This document shows positions 1 to 5,017 of a DNA stretch of 5,017 nt, piece by piece. The translations under genes and the position numbers were made by a program. The DNA comes from JBGSWL01 sp041752455 (GTDB taxonomy: Bacteria > Pseudomonadota > Alphaproteobacteria > Rhizobiales > Rhizobiaceae), in assembly GCA_041752455.1 (NCBI GenBank), contig JBGSWL010000105.1:1-5017 (forward strand), read 5' to 3'. The first letter of the stretch is position 1, and each line of letters begins with the position of its first letter. The notes beneath the pieces were generated by a model. It saw only the letters and a list, made by a program, of their open reading frames with translations, did no database searches and was not told the origin of the DNA.

Positions 1-211
1 CACCGGCGCCGCCAACGGCACCGCGCAGCGCGACAAGCCCGGTTTCCGGGCCGCGCAACACTTCAAAGGCCGGATCGACGCCAAGCTCGCCCCAAAGTGC
101 TGCCAGTTGCCCCTGCTCACAGGTTGCCAGAACCGCCATACGATGGGCGCGGGCGGCAGCGGCAGGGTCGCCTGCAGGGTGCGTGTGATTTTGCGTTTGC
201 GTGCCAGCCAT
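1..211 (-). CDS. phnG: C-P lyase subunit PhnG (partial, N-terminal 70 residues)
   Basis: PhnG is a subunit of the carbon-phosphorus lyase core complex (PhnG, H, I, J) in the cytoplasm. In the established pathway the core transfers the phosphonate to ATP, forming a ribose-1-phosphonate that is then cleaved. Reading the minus strand from the ATG at 211-209 gives 70 codons open to the window edge; the family is usually about 150 residues, so roughly half is missing. The recognisable part is at residues 24-70: RMAVLAT, then DPAFEVLRGPETGLVALRG and GGAG, which matches the conserved PhnG stretch ending in ETGLV-x-RG-x-GG-x-G. The first 23 residues are Ala/Thr/His-rich and look poorly conserved. The start is supported by GGAGAA at 226-221, nine bases upstream. 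The gene is divergent from phnF, so phnH, I and J probably follow off the left edge (inference). The identification rests on one conserved block seen by eye. Confidence 0.85.
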   Translation of the reverse strand, partial: MAGTQTQNHTHPAGDPAAAARAHRMAVLATCEQGQLAALWGELGVDPAFEVLRGPETGLVALRGAVGGAG

Positions 212-220
212 GATCGGCAC

Positions 221-226
221 TTCTCC
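221..226 (-). promoter_or_regulatory. Ribosome binding site of phnG
   Basis: GGAGAA on the minus strand, with nine bases to the ATG at 211. It selects this ATG over the internal in-frame Met at residue 25. Confidence 0.6.
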
Positions 227-259
227 AGGTTTGCGGCGGCCAGCGCCTTTCGTGTTTAT

Positions 260-279
260 TTGTCTATTGATATAGACAA
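260..279. promoter_or_regulatory. Probable PhnF operator (perfect inverted repeat)
   Basis: TTGTCTAT-TGAT-ATAGACAA is a perfect 8 bp inverted repeat with a 4 bp spacer. It stands in the AT-rich centre of the phnG/phnF divergent region, about 48 bp from the phnG start and 72 bp from the preferred phnF start. GntR-family regulators of the HutC/UTRA class bind short dyads, and PhnF sites of the TCTATA / TATAGA type are known from other bacteria. That the neighbouring PhnF binds here is an inference from position and symmetry. Overlap with the -35 box of the rightward promoter suggests repression of phnF itself as well as of phnG. Confidence 0.75.
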
Positions 280-295
280 CCGGATCACTTACACT
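267..295 (+). promoter_or_regulatory. Candidate sigma-70-type promoter of phnF
   Basis: A -35 box TTGATA (267-272) is followed after 17 bp by a -10 box TACACT (290-295), which predicts a start of transcription near 302 and a leader of about 50 nt to the GTG at 352. The -35 box lies inside the 260-279 inverted repeat, so a bound repressor would block it. No equally good pair was found reading towards phnG, although TTGTCT on the minus strand (278-273) within the same repeat could serve as a -35. Confidence 0.5.
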
Positions 296-342
296 AGGGG
301 TAACGGGTCACTATGACAAGCGTGTGACGCGGTGGCTTGAAC

Positions 343-347
343 AGGTG
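343..347 (+). promoter_or_regulatory. Ribosome binding site favouring GTG start of phnF
   Basis: AGGTG lies four bases before the GTG at 352. It is complementary to the 3' end of 16S rRNA and is the best such match near the three candidate phnF starts (337 TTG, 352 GTG, 394 ATG). Spacing is a little short, so this is only moderate support. Confidence 0.35.
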
Positions 348-351
348 TATC

Positions 352-1143
352 GTGGGCGGAACCGAACCATCGACGGCAGTTTTATCGGGCGCCATGGAGC
401 GGCGCTCCGGGGTTGCAATGTGGCGCCAGATCGCCGACGCCATCCGCCTCGGCATTTCCGAAGGGCTGGTCGATCGCGACGGACGCCTTCCGGCTGAAAA
501 GCTTCTGGCGAGCCGGTTTTCCGTCAACCGCCACACGGTCCGCGCGGCGATCCGTTCACTGATTGACGAGGGCGTTCTGGAAGCCCAGCAGGGCCGCGGA
601 ACCTTCGTTCGCCGCCGCAAGCGGCTGAACTTCCCGATCGGCGAGCGCACACGTTTTTCGTCCGGCCTTGCCGGACAGGCGCGCGATCTGCGTCTCGACA
701 TTCTGGCGCATGGCATCGAACCGGCATCCCCGGCGGTTGCCGGATCGCTGCGGCTGGCACCGGGCGATCCGGTCGTGCGTGTCGAAACCCTTTCCTGCGC
801 CGACGATGTCGCCATGTCGCGGGCGACATTGTGGTTTGGTGCGCAGCGCTTTGCCACCATCGGCGAGGCGATCGCGCGGACAGGTTCCGTCACACGAGCG
901 CTCGCTGAACTGGGTGTCAGCGACTATGTCCGCCGCTGGACCAGGATCGAGGCACGCCATGGCCGCACCGATGACCTGACCGATCTCGGCCTGTCGCCGG
1001 GCGCCATCCTGATCGTTGCGGAATCGCTCAATGCCGATCTTGACGGTCAGCCGACGCAGTATTCGGTGACGCGCTTTGCCGCCGATCGCGTGACATTGAC
1101 GGTCACGCCAGGCGCCGACCCGGCAGACCCGGCCAACGGATAA
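352..1143 (+). CDS. phnF: Phosphonate metabolism transcriptional regulator PhnF (GntR/HutC family)
   Basis: Cytoplasmic DNA-binding regulator expected to repress the divergent phn genes until a phosphonate- or phosphate-related signal binds it. Taking the GTG start, the protein has 263 residues. The N-terminal winged helix-turn-helix of the GntR type includes GVAMWRQIA (about 20-28), LPAE (46-49), the recognition region VNRHTVRAAIRSL (58-70) and the wing QQGRGTFV (79-86). The linker NFPIGERTRFS is followed by a UTRA effector domain over about residues 105-255, which includes GDPVVRVETL. The stop is TAA at 1141-1143, 3 bp before the convergent cbbR stop. The start is uncertain: TTG at 337 gives 268 residues without a good ribosome site, GTG at 352 has AGGTG four bases upstream, and ATG at 394 gives 249 residues and begins right at the conserved domain. 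Family and phn context agree. The effector cannot be read from the sequence. Confidence 0.92.
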   Translation: MGGTEPSTAVLSGAMERRSGVAMWRQIADAIRLGISEGLVDRDGRLPAEKLLASRFSVNRHTVRAAIRSLIDEGVLEAQQGRGTFVRRRKRLNFPIGERTRFSSGLAGQARDLRLDILAHGIEPASPAVAGSLRLAPGDPVVRVETLSCADDVAMSRATLWFGAQRFATIGEAIARTGSVTRALAELGVSDYVRRWTRIEARHGRTDDLTDLGLSPGAILIVAESLNADLDGQPTQYSVTRFAADRVTLTVTPGADPADPANG

Positions 1144-1146
1144 ACT

Positions 1147-2076
1147 TCAAGCCCGATAGGGTTTGCTGATGATCGGCAAGAGCCTGGCGCCATCGCTCCG
1201 CAGGAAATCGTCGAGTGCCTGCAGTGCGGGCGTCATGCTTCGGGCGGCGTGGCGGATGGCATACCAGTGTCGGCGGATCGGCGTTTCCTCCACGTCCAGG
1301 ATGACGAGTTTTCGCGCCTCGCACTCCTGCTCGATCGTGTGGCCGGACAGGAAGGCGATACCGAGACCGGCCATCACCGCCTGCTTGATGGTTTCGTTGC
1401 TGTCCATTTCGGTCGGCGCGCGCGCCAGCCCGCCCGGCACACCACCCATGAAGAACTCAAACAGCGAGCGCGTGCCCGAGCCGTGCTCGCGGACAATGAA
1501 GCGGTGGCGCGCCAGTTCGCTGCGGGTGATGTCGAGGCGCCCGACCAGTTCATGGTCAACCCCGGCTATGAAGACGTGCGGATGGTCGCCAAACAGTGTC
1601 GCCAGCACTTCAAAGCCTTCCGGCGGACGGCCCATCAGCGCCACATCGATATCATGGTCGCGCAGCTTGCCGATGATCTCGGTGCGGTTGGCCGCGACAA
1701 GTGTCATGGAGATTCCCGGGTATACCCGGTTGAACGCAGCGATGATGCGCGGCGCAAAGTACTTGCCGGTGGAGACCACGCCGAGGCGGATCGATCCGGC
1801 CTCGATACCGCGATGGGCCTGCAGTGTCTCTTCGAGCGAGATCATTTCGTCGGCCATGCGATGGGCGGTGGCAATGACGATGCGACCCATCTCGGTCGCC
1901 TGCATCCCGATATGGGTTCGCAGAAACAACTGCGCGCCAAGTTCAGCCTCCATCTGCTGCAACTGAAGCGTCACCGCCGGCGAGGTCAGGCCGAGCTCGC
2001 GCGCGGCGCCGGTGACGCGTCCGTGGCGCGACAGGGCGAGTATGGTACGAAATTGGCGCAGGGTGAGATTGAGCAC
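1147..2076 (-). CDS. cbbR: LysR-type transcriptional regulator CbbR
   Basis: Regulator of the Calvin-cycle operon. Known CbbR proteins bind DNA constitutively and activate cbb transcription on sensing metabolites such as RuBP, NADPH or phosphoenolpyruvate, depending on species. The 309-residue product has the usual LysR length. The helix-turn-helix is near residues 18-40 (GAARELGLTSPAVTLQLQQ), the linker helix covers about 60-90, and a two-lobed effector domain runs from about 95 to 300, with GVVSTGKYFAP at 99-109. The start is GTG at 2076-2074: upstream in this frame TAA and TAG stops follow soon and no ATG intervenes, and the LysR homology begins at residue 4-6 (LTLRQF). There is no strong ribosome site. 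It is divergent from cbbF across a 92 bp AT-rich spacer, the classic cbbR/cbb arrangement, which is the main reason to name it CbbR rather than an unspecified LysR protein. Confidence 0.92.
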   Translation of the reverse strand: MLNLTLRQFRTILALSRHGRVTGAARELGLTSPAVTLQLQQMEAELGAQLFLRTHIGMQATEMGRIVIATAHRMADEMISLEETLQAHRGIEAGSIRLGVVSTGKYFAPRIIAAFNRVYPGISMTLVAANRTEIIGKLRDHDIDVALMGRPPEGFEVLATLFGDHPHVFIAGVDHELVGRLDITRSELARHRFIVREHGSGTRSLFEFFMGGVPGGLARAPTEMDSNETIKQAVMAGLGIAFLSGHTIEQECEARKLVILDVEETPIRRHWYAIRHAARSMTPALQALDDFLRSDGARLLPIISKPYRA

Positions 2077-2083
2077 GACCCAT

Positions 2084-2098
2084 GTAAGTTTTTCTTAC
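2084..2098. promoter_or_regulatory. Candidate CbbR recognition site (LysR box)
   Basis: GTAAG-N5-CTTAC is a perfect 5 bp dyad. It contains TAA (2085-2087)-N7-TTA (2095-2097), which fits both the general LysR T-N11-A box and the TNA-N7-TNA pattern described for CbbR. If cbbF transcription starts near 2155, the centre lies at about -64, the usual position of the LysR recognition site. It also overlaps the possible leftward -10 box, which would allow autoregulation of cbbR. Binding is inferred. Confidence 0.55.
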
Positions 2099-2101
2099 TA
2101 A

Positions 2102-2124
2102 TCAAGTCAATTCATTAAAATTTA
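2102..2124. promoter_or_regulatory. Candidate CbbR activation half-sites
   Basis: Three TNA triplets stand exactly 10 bp apart: TCA (2102-2104), TCA (2112-2114) and TTA (2122-2124), giving two overlapping TNA-N7-TNA units on one helical face. The last overlaps the candidate -35 TTTACA (2121-2126), where a LysR activation site normally sits. The region is AT-rich, so chance matches are likely enough to keep confidence low. Confidence 0.35.
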
Positions 2125-2155
2125 CAAATATTCGGAAACCCGTATCCATAGTGAT

Positions 2156-2163
2156 GGGAGGAA
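2156..2163 (+). promoter_or_regulatory. Ribosome binding site of cbbF, decides the start
   Basis: GGGAGGAA, five bases before the ATG at 2169. It rules out the in-frame GTG (2151) and ATG (2154), which overlap or precede the site. Confidence 0.8.
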
Positions 2164-2168
2164 CGACA

Positions 2169-3218
2169 ATGACCGGGCAATCGCTACAGGCATTCCTGTC
2201 TTCAGGGGCACGCATCGAGGCAAGGCACGGTCGTGCCATCGCCGACACGGTGAATGCCCTCGCCCTCGGCGCACTCGAAGTGCGCAAGCTCGTCACACAG
2301 GGCGCCCTCAGCGCCGGATTTGCCGCTTCGCGCGGCAGCGCCAACAGCGATGGCGATGTGCAGAAAGACCTCGACGTCGTTGCCGACGGCATCTTCCTCG
2401 ACGTGCTCAAGGACAAGCCGGTCGCGCTGTATGCGTCCGAGGAAAATTCCCATCCGATCCTGATCGATCCTGACCGGCCCCTGGCGCTGGCGATTGATCC
2501 GCTGGACGGTTCCTCCAACATCGAGACCAACGTCTCCATCGGCACGATCTTCTCGATCCTTGCCGTTGCCGGCGACCCGCGCACCAACCCGGACCAGTCA
2601 TTCCTGCGGCCAGGCCATGAACAATTGGCAGCCGGCTATTTCATCTACGGTCCACAATTGGCTCTGGTGCTGACGGTCGGCGCAGGGACGATGATCTTCA
2701 TCCACTCGCCGCGCTATGGCGAGTTCATCGAGGCCTATGACGCGGTGCAGATCCCGGCATCGTCAAACGAATTTGCGATCAACGCTTCCAACTACCGGCA
2801 CTGGGAAGACCCGATCCGCGTCTACATTGATGACTGCATGGCAGGTGCTGAAGGCCCGCGCGAGAAAGACTTCAACATGCGCTGGATCGCGTCGCTGGTG
2901 GCCGACTGCTACCGCATCATGATCCGCGGCGGCGTGTTCCTCTACCCGGCCGACAAGCGCAAGGGCTATGGCCAGGGTCGTCTGCGCATCGTCTACGAGG
3001 CCAATCCGATTGCCTTCCTGATCGAACAGGCAGGCGGCAAGGCAACCGACAGCGTCAACCGCATTCTCGATATCGAGCCGACGACGCTGCACCAGCGCAC
3101 GCCCCTCATCTTCGGTTCGGCCGCAAAAGTGGAACGGATTGCCCGCTACCACGTCGATCCCGCCATGCTCTCCGAGCGGTCGCCGCTTTTCGGCAATCGC
3201 GGTCTTTTCAGGGTCTGA
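2169..3218 (+). CDS. cbbF: Class I fructose-1,6-bisphosphatase
   Basis: Hydrolyses fructose-1,6-bisphosphate to fructose-6-phosphate and phosphate; CBB-operon enzymes of this family may also act on sedoheptulose-1,7-bisphosphate. It is cytoplasmic and Mg-dependent. The product has 349 residues, a normal family length. The metal and substrate residues are in place: SEEN at 90-93 (E91, E92), the DPLDGSSN signature at 110-117 (D110, D113), and the C-terminal family pattern GRLRIVYEANPIA at 270-282 with E277. DKRKGYGQG (262-270) precedes it as in other class I enzymes. The signature continues IE rather than the more common ID, a conservative change next to, not in, the metal site. The start at 2169 is chosen from the strong GGGAGGAA five bases upstream; a GTG at 2151 would add six residues but lies upstream of that site. 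It is the first gene of the cbb operon, with 5 bp to cbbP. The gene looks intact. Confidence 0.96.
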   Translation: MTGQSLQAFLSSGARIEARHGRAIADTVNALALGALEVRKLVTQGALSAGFAASRGSANSDGDVQKDLDVVADGIFLDVLKDKPVALYASEENSHPILIDPDRPLALAIDPLDGSSNIETNVSIGTIFSILAVAGDPRTNPDQSFLRPGHEQLAAGYFIYGPQLALVLTVGAGTMIFIHSPRYGEFIEAYDAVQIPASSNEFAINASNYRHWEDPIRVYIDDCMAGAEGPREKDFNMRWIASLVADCYRIMIRGGVFLYPADKRKGYGQGRLRIVYEANPIAFLIEQAGGKATDSVNRILDIEPTTLHQRTPLIFGSAAKVERIARYHVDPAMLSERSPLFGNRGLFRV

Positions 3219-3223
3219 TCATC

Positions 3224-4093
3224 ATGTCTGCCAAGCATCCCATCATTTCGATCACAGGGTCATCGGGCGCCGGTACAACCACCGTCGAACAGACCTTCAA
3301 GAAGATCTTCAACCGCGAGCATGTCACCGCCTCGTTCATCGAGGGTGACGCTTTCCATCGCTACGACCGCGCAACGATGAAAGCCAAGATCGCCGAGGAA
3401 AAGGCCGAAGGGCGCGACTTCACGCATTTCAGCGCCGAAGCCAACGAGCTGGAAATCCTCGAAAGCGTCTTCGAAGAGTGGTCACGGCGCGGCAAGGGCC
3501 GCACCCGCCACTATATCCATGACGAAGAGGAAGGCGCCAAATACGGCGTCGCGCCGGGCAAGTTCACCGAGTGGGAAGAGTTCGGCGATACCGACCTCCT
3601 GTTCTACGAGGGCCTGCACGGTTGCGTCGTGACCGACAAGGTCAACCTTGCCAAGCATTGCGACCTGAAGATCGGCGTCGTGCCTGTCATCAACCTCGAA
3701 TGGATCCAGAAGATCCACCGCGACAAGGCGGCGCGCGGCTATTCCACCGAGGCGGTGACCGACACGATCCTGCGCCGGATGCCGGACTATGTGAACTACA
3801 TCTGCCCGCAGTTCTCGCTGACGGACATCAACTTCCAGCGCGTGCCGATCGTCGACACATCGAACCCGTTCGTCGCCCGCTGGATCCCGACACCGGCGGA
3901 ATCGATCCTGGTGATCCGTTTTGCCAATCCGCGCGGCATCGATTTTCCCTACCTGCTGTCGATGCTGCAGAACAGCTACATGTCGCGGGCCAATTCGATC
4001 GTCGTGCCTGGCGACAAGCTCGACCTCGCCATGCAGCTCATTTTCACTCCGCTCATCCACAAGCTGGTCGAGCGCAAGCGCCGCATGGCCTGA
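3224..4093 (+). CDS. cbbP: Phosphoribulokinase (type I, proteobacterial)
   Basis: Phosphorylates ribulose-5-phosphate with ATP to ribulose-1,5-bisphosphate, the RuBisCO substrate; it is diagnostic for the Calvin cycle. The 289 residues match the length of the octameric, NADH-activated proteobacterial form. The P-loop is GSSGAGTTT at 12-20. D42 in EGDAFHRYDR (40-49), with H45 and R49, sits where the Rhodobacter sphaeroides enzyme has its catalytic base and ribulose-5-phosphate contacts. The acidic residue in FYEGLHG (E129), and K163, R166, D167 and R171 in the QKIHRDKAARG block, match known active-site residues with a shift of two. There is no cysteine pair of the redox-regulated plant type in the P-loop region. 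The ATG is 5 bp after the cbbF stop with only a weak AGGG (3210-3213) before it, so translation is probably coupled to cbbF. Intact and typical. Confidence 0.97.
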   Translation: MSAKHPIISITGSSGAGTTTVEQTFKKIFNREHVTASFIEGDAFHRYDRATMKAKIAEEKAEGRDFTHFSAEANELEILESVFEEWSRRGKGRTRHYIHDEEEGAKYGVAPGKFTEWEEFGDTDLLFYEGLHGCVVTDKVNLAKHCDLKIGVVPVINLEWIQKIHRDKAARGYSTEAVTDTILRRMPDYVNYICPQFSLTDINFQRVPIVDTSNPFVARWIPTPAESILVIRFANPRGIDFPYLLSMLQNSYMSRANSIVVPGDKLDLAMQLIFTPLIHKLVERKRRMA

Positions 4094-4097
4094 GGAG
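4093..4097 (+). promoter_or_regulatory. Ribosome binding site of cbbT
   Basis: AGGAG overlaps the last base of the cbbP stop codon and stands seven bases before the GTG at 4105. It supports that GTG as the start over the in-frame ATG at residue 18. Confidence 0.65.
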
Positions 4098-4104
4098 AAC
4101 TCCC

Positions 4105-5017
4105 GTGAACCAGGCCGCAGGAACCCTCGTTGCCGAACCCGCCCATGAGCGCGGGATGGCCAATGCCATCCGCTTCCTTGCGATGGATGCGGTGCAGGCC
4201 GCCAATTCCGGCCACCCCGGCATGCCGATGGGCATGGCCGATGCGGTGACGGTTCTCTACAACCGTTTCCTGACCGTCGATCCGTCGATGCCGAACTGGC
4301 CGGACCGCGACCGCTTCGTGCTGTCGGCCGGGCACGGGTCAATGCTGCTCTATGCGCTGCACAACCTGATCGGCTTTGCCGACATGCCGACGGACGAATT
4401 GCGCAAGTTCCGCCAGCTTGGCGCACGCACCGCCGGCCATCCGGAATACGGCCATGCGGACGGCATCGAGACAACGACCGGCCCGCTTGGCCAAGGGATA
4501 ACGACCGCTGTCGGCATGGCGCTCGCCGAGCGGATGATGGCCGCGCGCTTCGGCCGCGCGCTGGTGGACCACTACACCTATGTTGTGGCCGGTGACGGCT
4601 GCCTGCAGGAAGGCATCAGCCATGAGGCCATCGACCTTGCAGGCCACCTGAAACTGTCGCGGCTGATCGTCCTGTGGGATGACAACGGCATCTCGATCGA
4701 CGGCAAGACCTCGCTTGCCACTTCGACCAACCAGGTGATGCGGTTCCGCGCTGCCGGCTGGGATGTGCAGTCCGTCGACGGGCACGATGCGGAAGCGGTC
4801 GCTGCCGCCATCGCCAAGGCGCGACGTTCGCCCAAACCCTCGCTGATTGCCTGCCGCACCGTCATCGGCAAGGGCGCTCCCAATCTCGAAGGCTCGCACA
4901 AGACACACGGCGCCCCGCTTGGCGGCAGCGAGATCGAAGCGGCGCGCGCCAGCCTCGGCTGGAGCCACGCACCTTTTGAAGTACCCGCCGATATTCGCGA
5001 CGCCTGGGCGCTGGTTG
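4105..5017 (+). CDS. cbbT: Transketolase (partial, N-terminal about 304 residues)
   Basis: Thiamine-diphosphate enzyme that moves two-carbon ketol units between sugar phosphates. In the Calvin cycle it makes xylulose-5-phosphate, erythrose-4-phosphate and ribose-5-phosphate for RuBP regeneration. Translation from the GTG gives 304 codons with no stop; transketolases are around 650-680 residues, so the pyrimidine-binding and C-terminal domains lie beyond the window. Motifs of the N-terminal domain are in order: SGHPGMPMG (35-43), SAGHGSMLLY (74-83), TTTGPLGQGI (123-132), the thiamine-diphosphate motif starting GDG (163-165) with EGISHEA (169-175) and ending at DDN (192-194), and KTHGAPLG (266-273). 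The gene starts 11 bp after cbbP with a good ribosome site. The symbol cbbT rather than tkt is based on operon context; the sequence itself cannot separate them. Confidence 0.95.
   Translation, partial: MNQAAGTLVAEPAHERGMANAIRFLAMDAVQAANSGHPGMPMGMADAVTVLYNRFLTVDPSMPNWPDRDRFVLSAGHGSMLLYALHNLIGFADMPTDELRKFRQLGARTAGHPEYGHADGIETTTGPLGQGITTAVGMALAERMMAARFGRALVDHYTYVVAGDGCLQEGISHEAIDLAGHLKLSRLIVLWDDNGISIDGKTSLATSTNQVMRFRAAGWDVQSVDGHDAEAVAAAIAKARRSPKPSLIACRTVIGKGAPNLEGSHKTHGAPLGGSEIEAARASLGWSHAPFEVPADIRDAWALV

Larger units (their letters stand above)
2077..2168. promoter_or_regulatory. cbbR-cbbF divergent control region
   Basis: Spacer between the GTG of cbbR and the ATG of cbbF, visibly AT-rich against the GC-rich genes on both sides. 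It must contain the promoters for both directions. Rightward candidates are TTTACA (2121-2126) with TATCCA (2143-2148, 16 bp spacing) or TCCATA (2145-2150, 18 bp), and alternatively an isolated -10-like TAAAAT (2116-2121). Leftward, TTGACT (2110-2105) with TTACAT (2087-2082) has 17 bp spacing but would place the transcript start at the cbbR GTG itself. None is strong by itself, as expected for an activator-dependent promoter. LysR-type half-sites are listed separately. Confidence 0.7.

Noticed and set aside
107..316. Small plus-strand open frame through phnG and the divergent promoter
   Set aside because: Its first half is antisense to the conserved PhnG coding sequence and its end runs through the operator; there is no ribosome site and no recognisable protein.
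307..328. GTCAC-N12-GTGAC inverted repeat in the phnF leader
   Set aside because: Only 5 bp arms with a 12 bp loop; too weak to argue for a second operator or RNA structure.
294..893. Minus-strand open frame of 199 codons opposite phnF
   Set aside because: Shadow of phnF; low-complexity Arg/Ser/Pro-rich sequence and no domain. It would also run across the phnF promoter.
2100..2112. Possible IHF site in the cbbR-cbbF spacer (AATCAA followed by A/T bases)
   Set aside because: The first half WATCAA fits, but the TTR part mismatches at two of three positions after the required N4. AT-rich DNA gives such partial matches easily.
1249..2118. Long plus-strand open frame of 289 codons opposite the whole of cbbR
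   Set aside because: It mirrors the cbbR coding frame on GC-rich DNA, resembles no family I know, and has the composition of an antisense shadow. The LysR protein on the other strand is unambiguous.
2151..2168. Upstream GTG (2151) or ATG (2154) as the cbbF start
   Set aside because: Both lie before or within the GGGAGGAA ribosome site, which is correctly spaced for the ATG at 2169.
3482..4474. Minus-strand open frame of 330 codons across the cbbP/cbbT junction
   Set aside because: It overlaps two well-conserved enzymes, is rich in Arg/His/Ala as antisense frames of GC-rich genes are, and shows no recognisable motif.

Overview
The window is GC-rich, tightly packed bacterial DNA. It holds two unrelated metabolic loci that meet tail to tail. 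Gene content and order (a C-P lyase locus beside a class I Calvin-cycle operon in the order cbbR / cbbF-cbbP-cbbT), together with the protein sequences, point to an alphaproteobacterium, most likely a Hyphomicrobiales (rhizobial-type) organism. Genus cannot be fixed from this sequence alone.

Left part (1-1143) is the edge of a phosphonate-utilisation locus. The 5' end of phnG, a C-P lyase subunit, runs leftwards out of the window. phnF, encoding a GntR/UTRA repressor, runs rightwards. The 140 bp between them contains a perfect 8+8 bp inverted repeat (260-279) that overlaps the -35 box of a good sigma-70-type promoter reading towards phnF. It is the obvious PhnF operator, placed to control both directions. 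The phnF start is uncertain: an ATG in the same frame at 313 is cut off by TGA after four codons, and a GTG at 352 behind an AGGTG is the best candidate.

Right part (1147-5017) is a Calvin-Benson-Bassham locus. cbbR (LysR-type activator, minus strand) is divergent from cbbF (class I fructose-1,6-bisphosphatase), cbbP (type I phosphoribulokinase) and cbbT (transketolase, cut by the window end after about 304 codons). The last three are closely spaced and look like one operon. The AT-rich 92 bp between cbbR and cbbF holds TNA-N7-TNA half-sites in near-helical phasing, including a symmetric GTAAG-N5-CTTAC. This fits CbbR activating cbbF and probably controlling its own gene. CbbF, CbbT and CbbP together regenerate ribulose-1,5-bisphosphate for RuBisCO. 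RuBisCO genes are not in the window and presumably lie further downstream.

phnF and cbbR converge with only 3 bp between their stop codons, leaving no room for a conventional terminator outside the coding sequence. No mobile element, RNA gene, CRISPR array or clearly new system was seen. The points most worth checking are the two regulatory intergenic regions, the phnF start and the phn/cbb junction.
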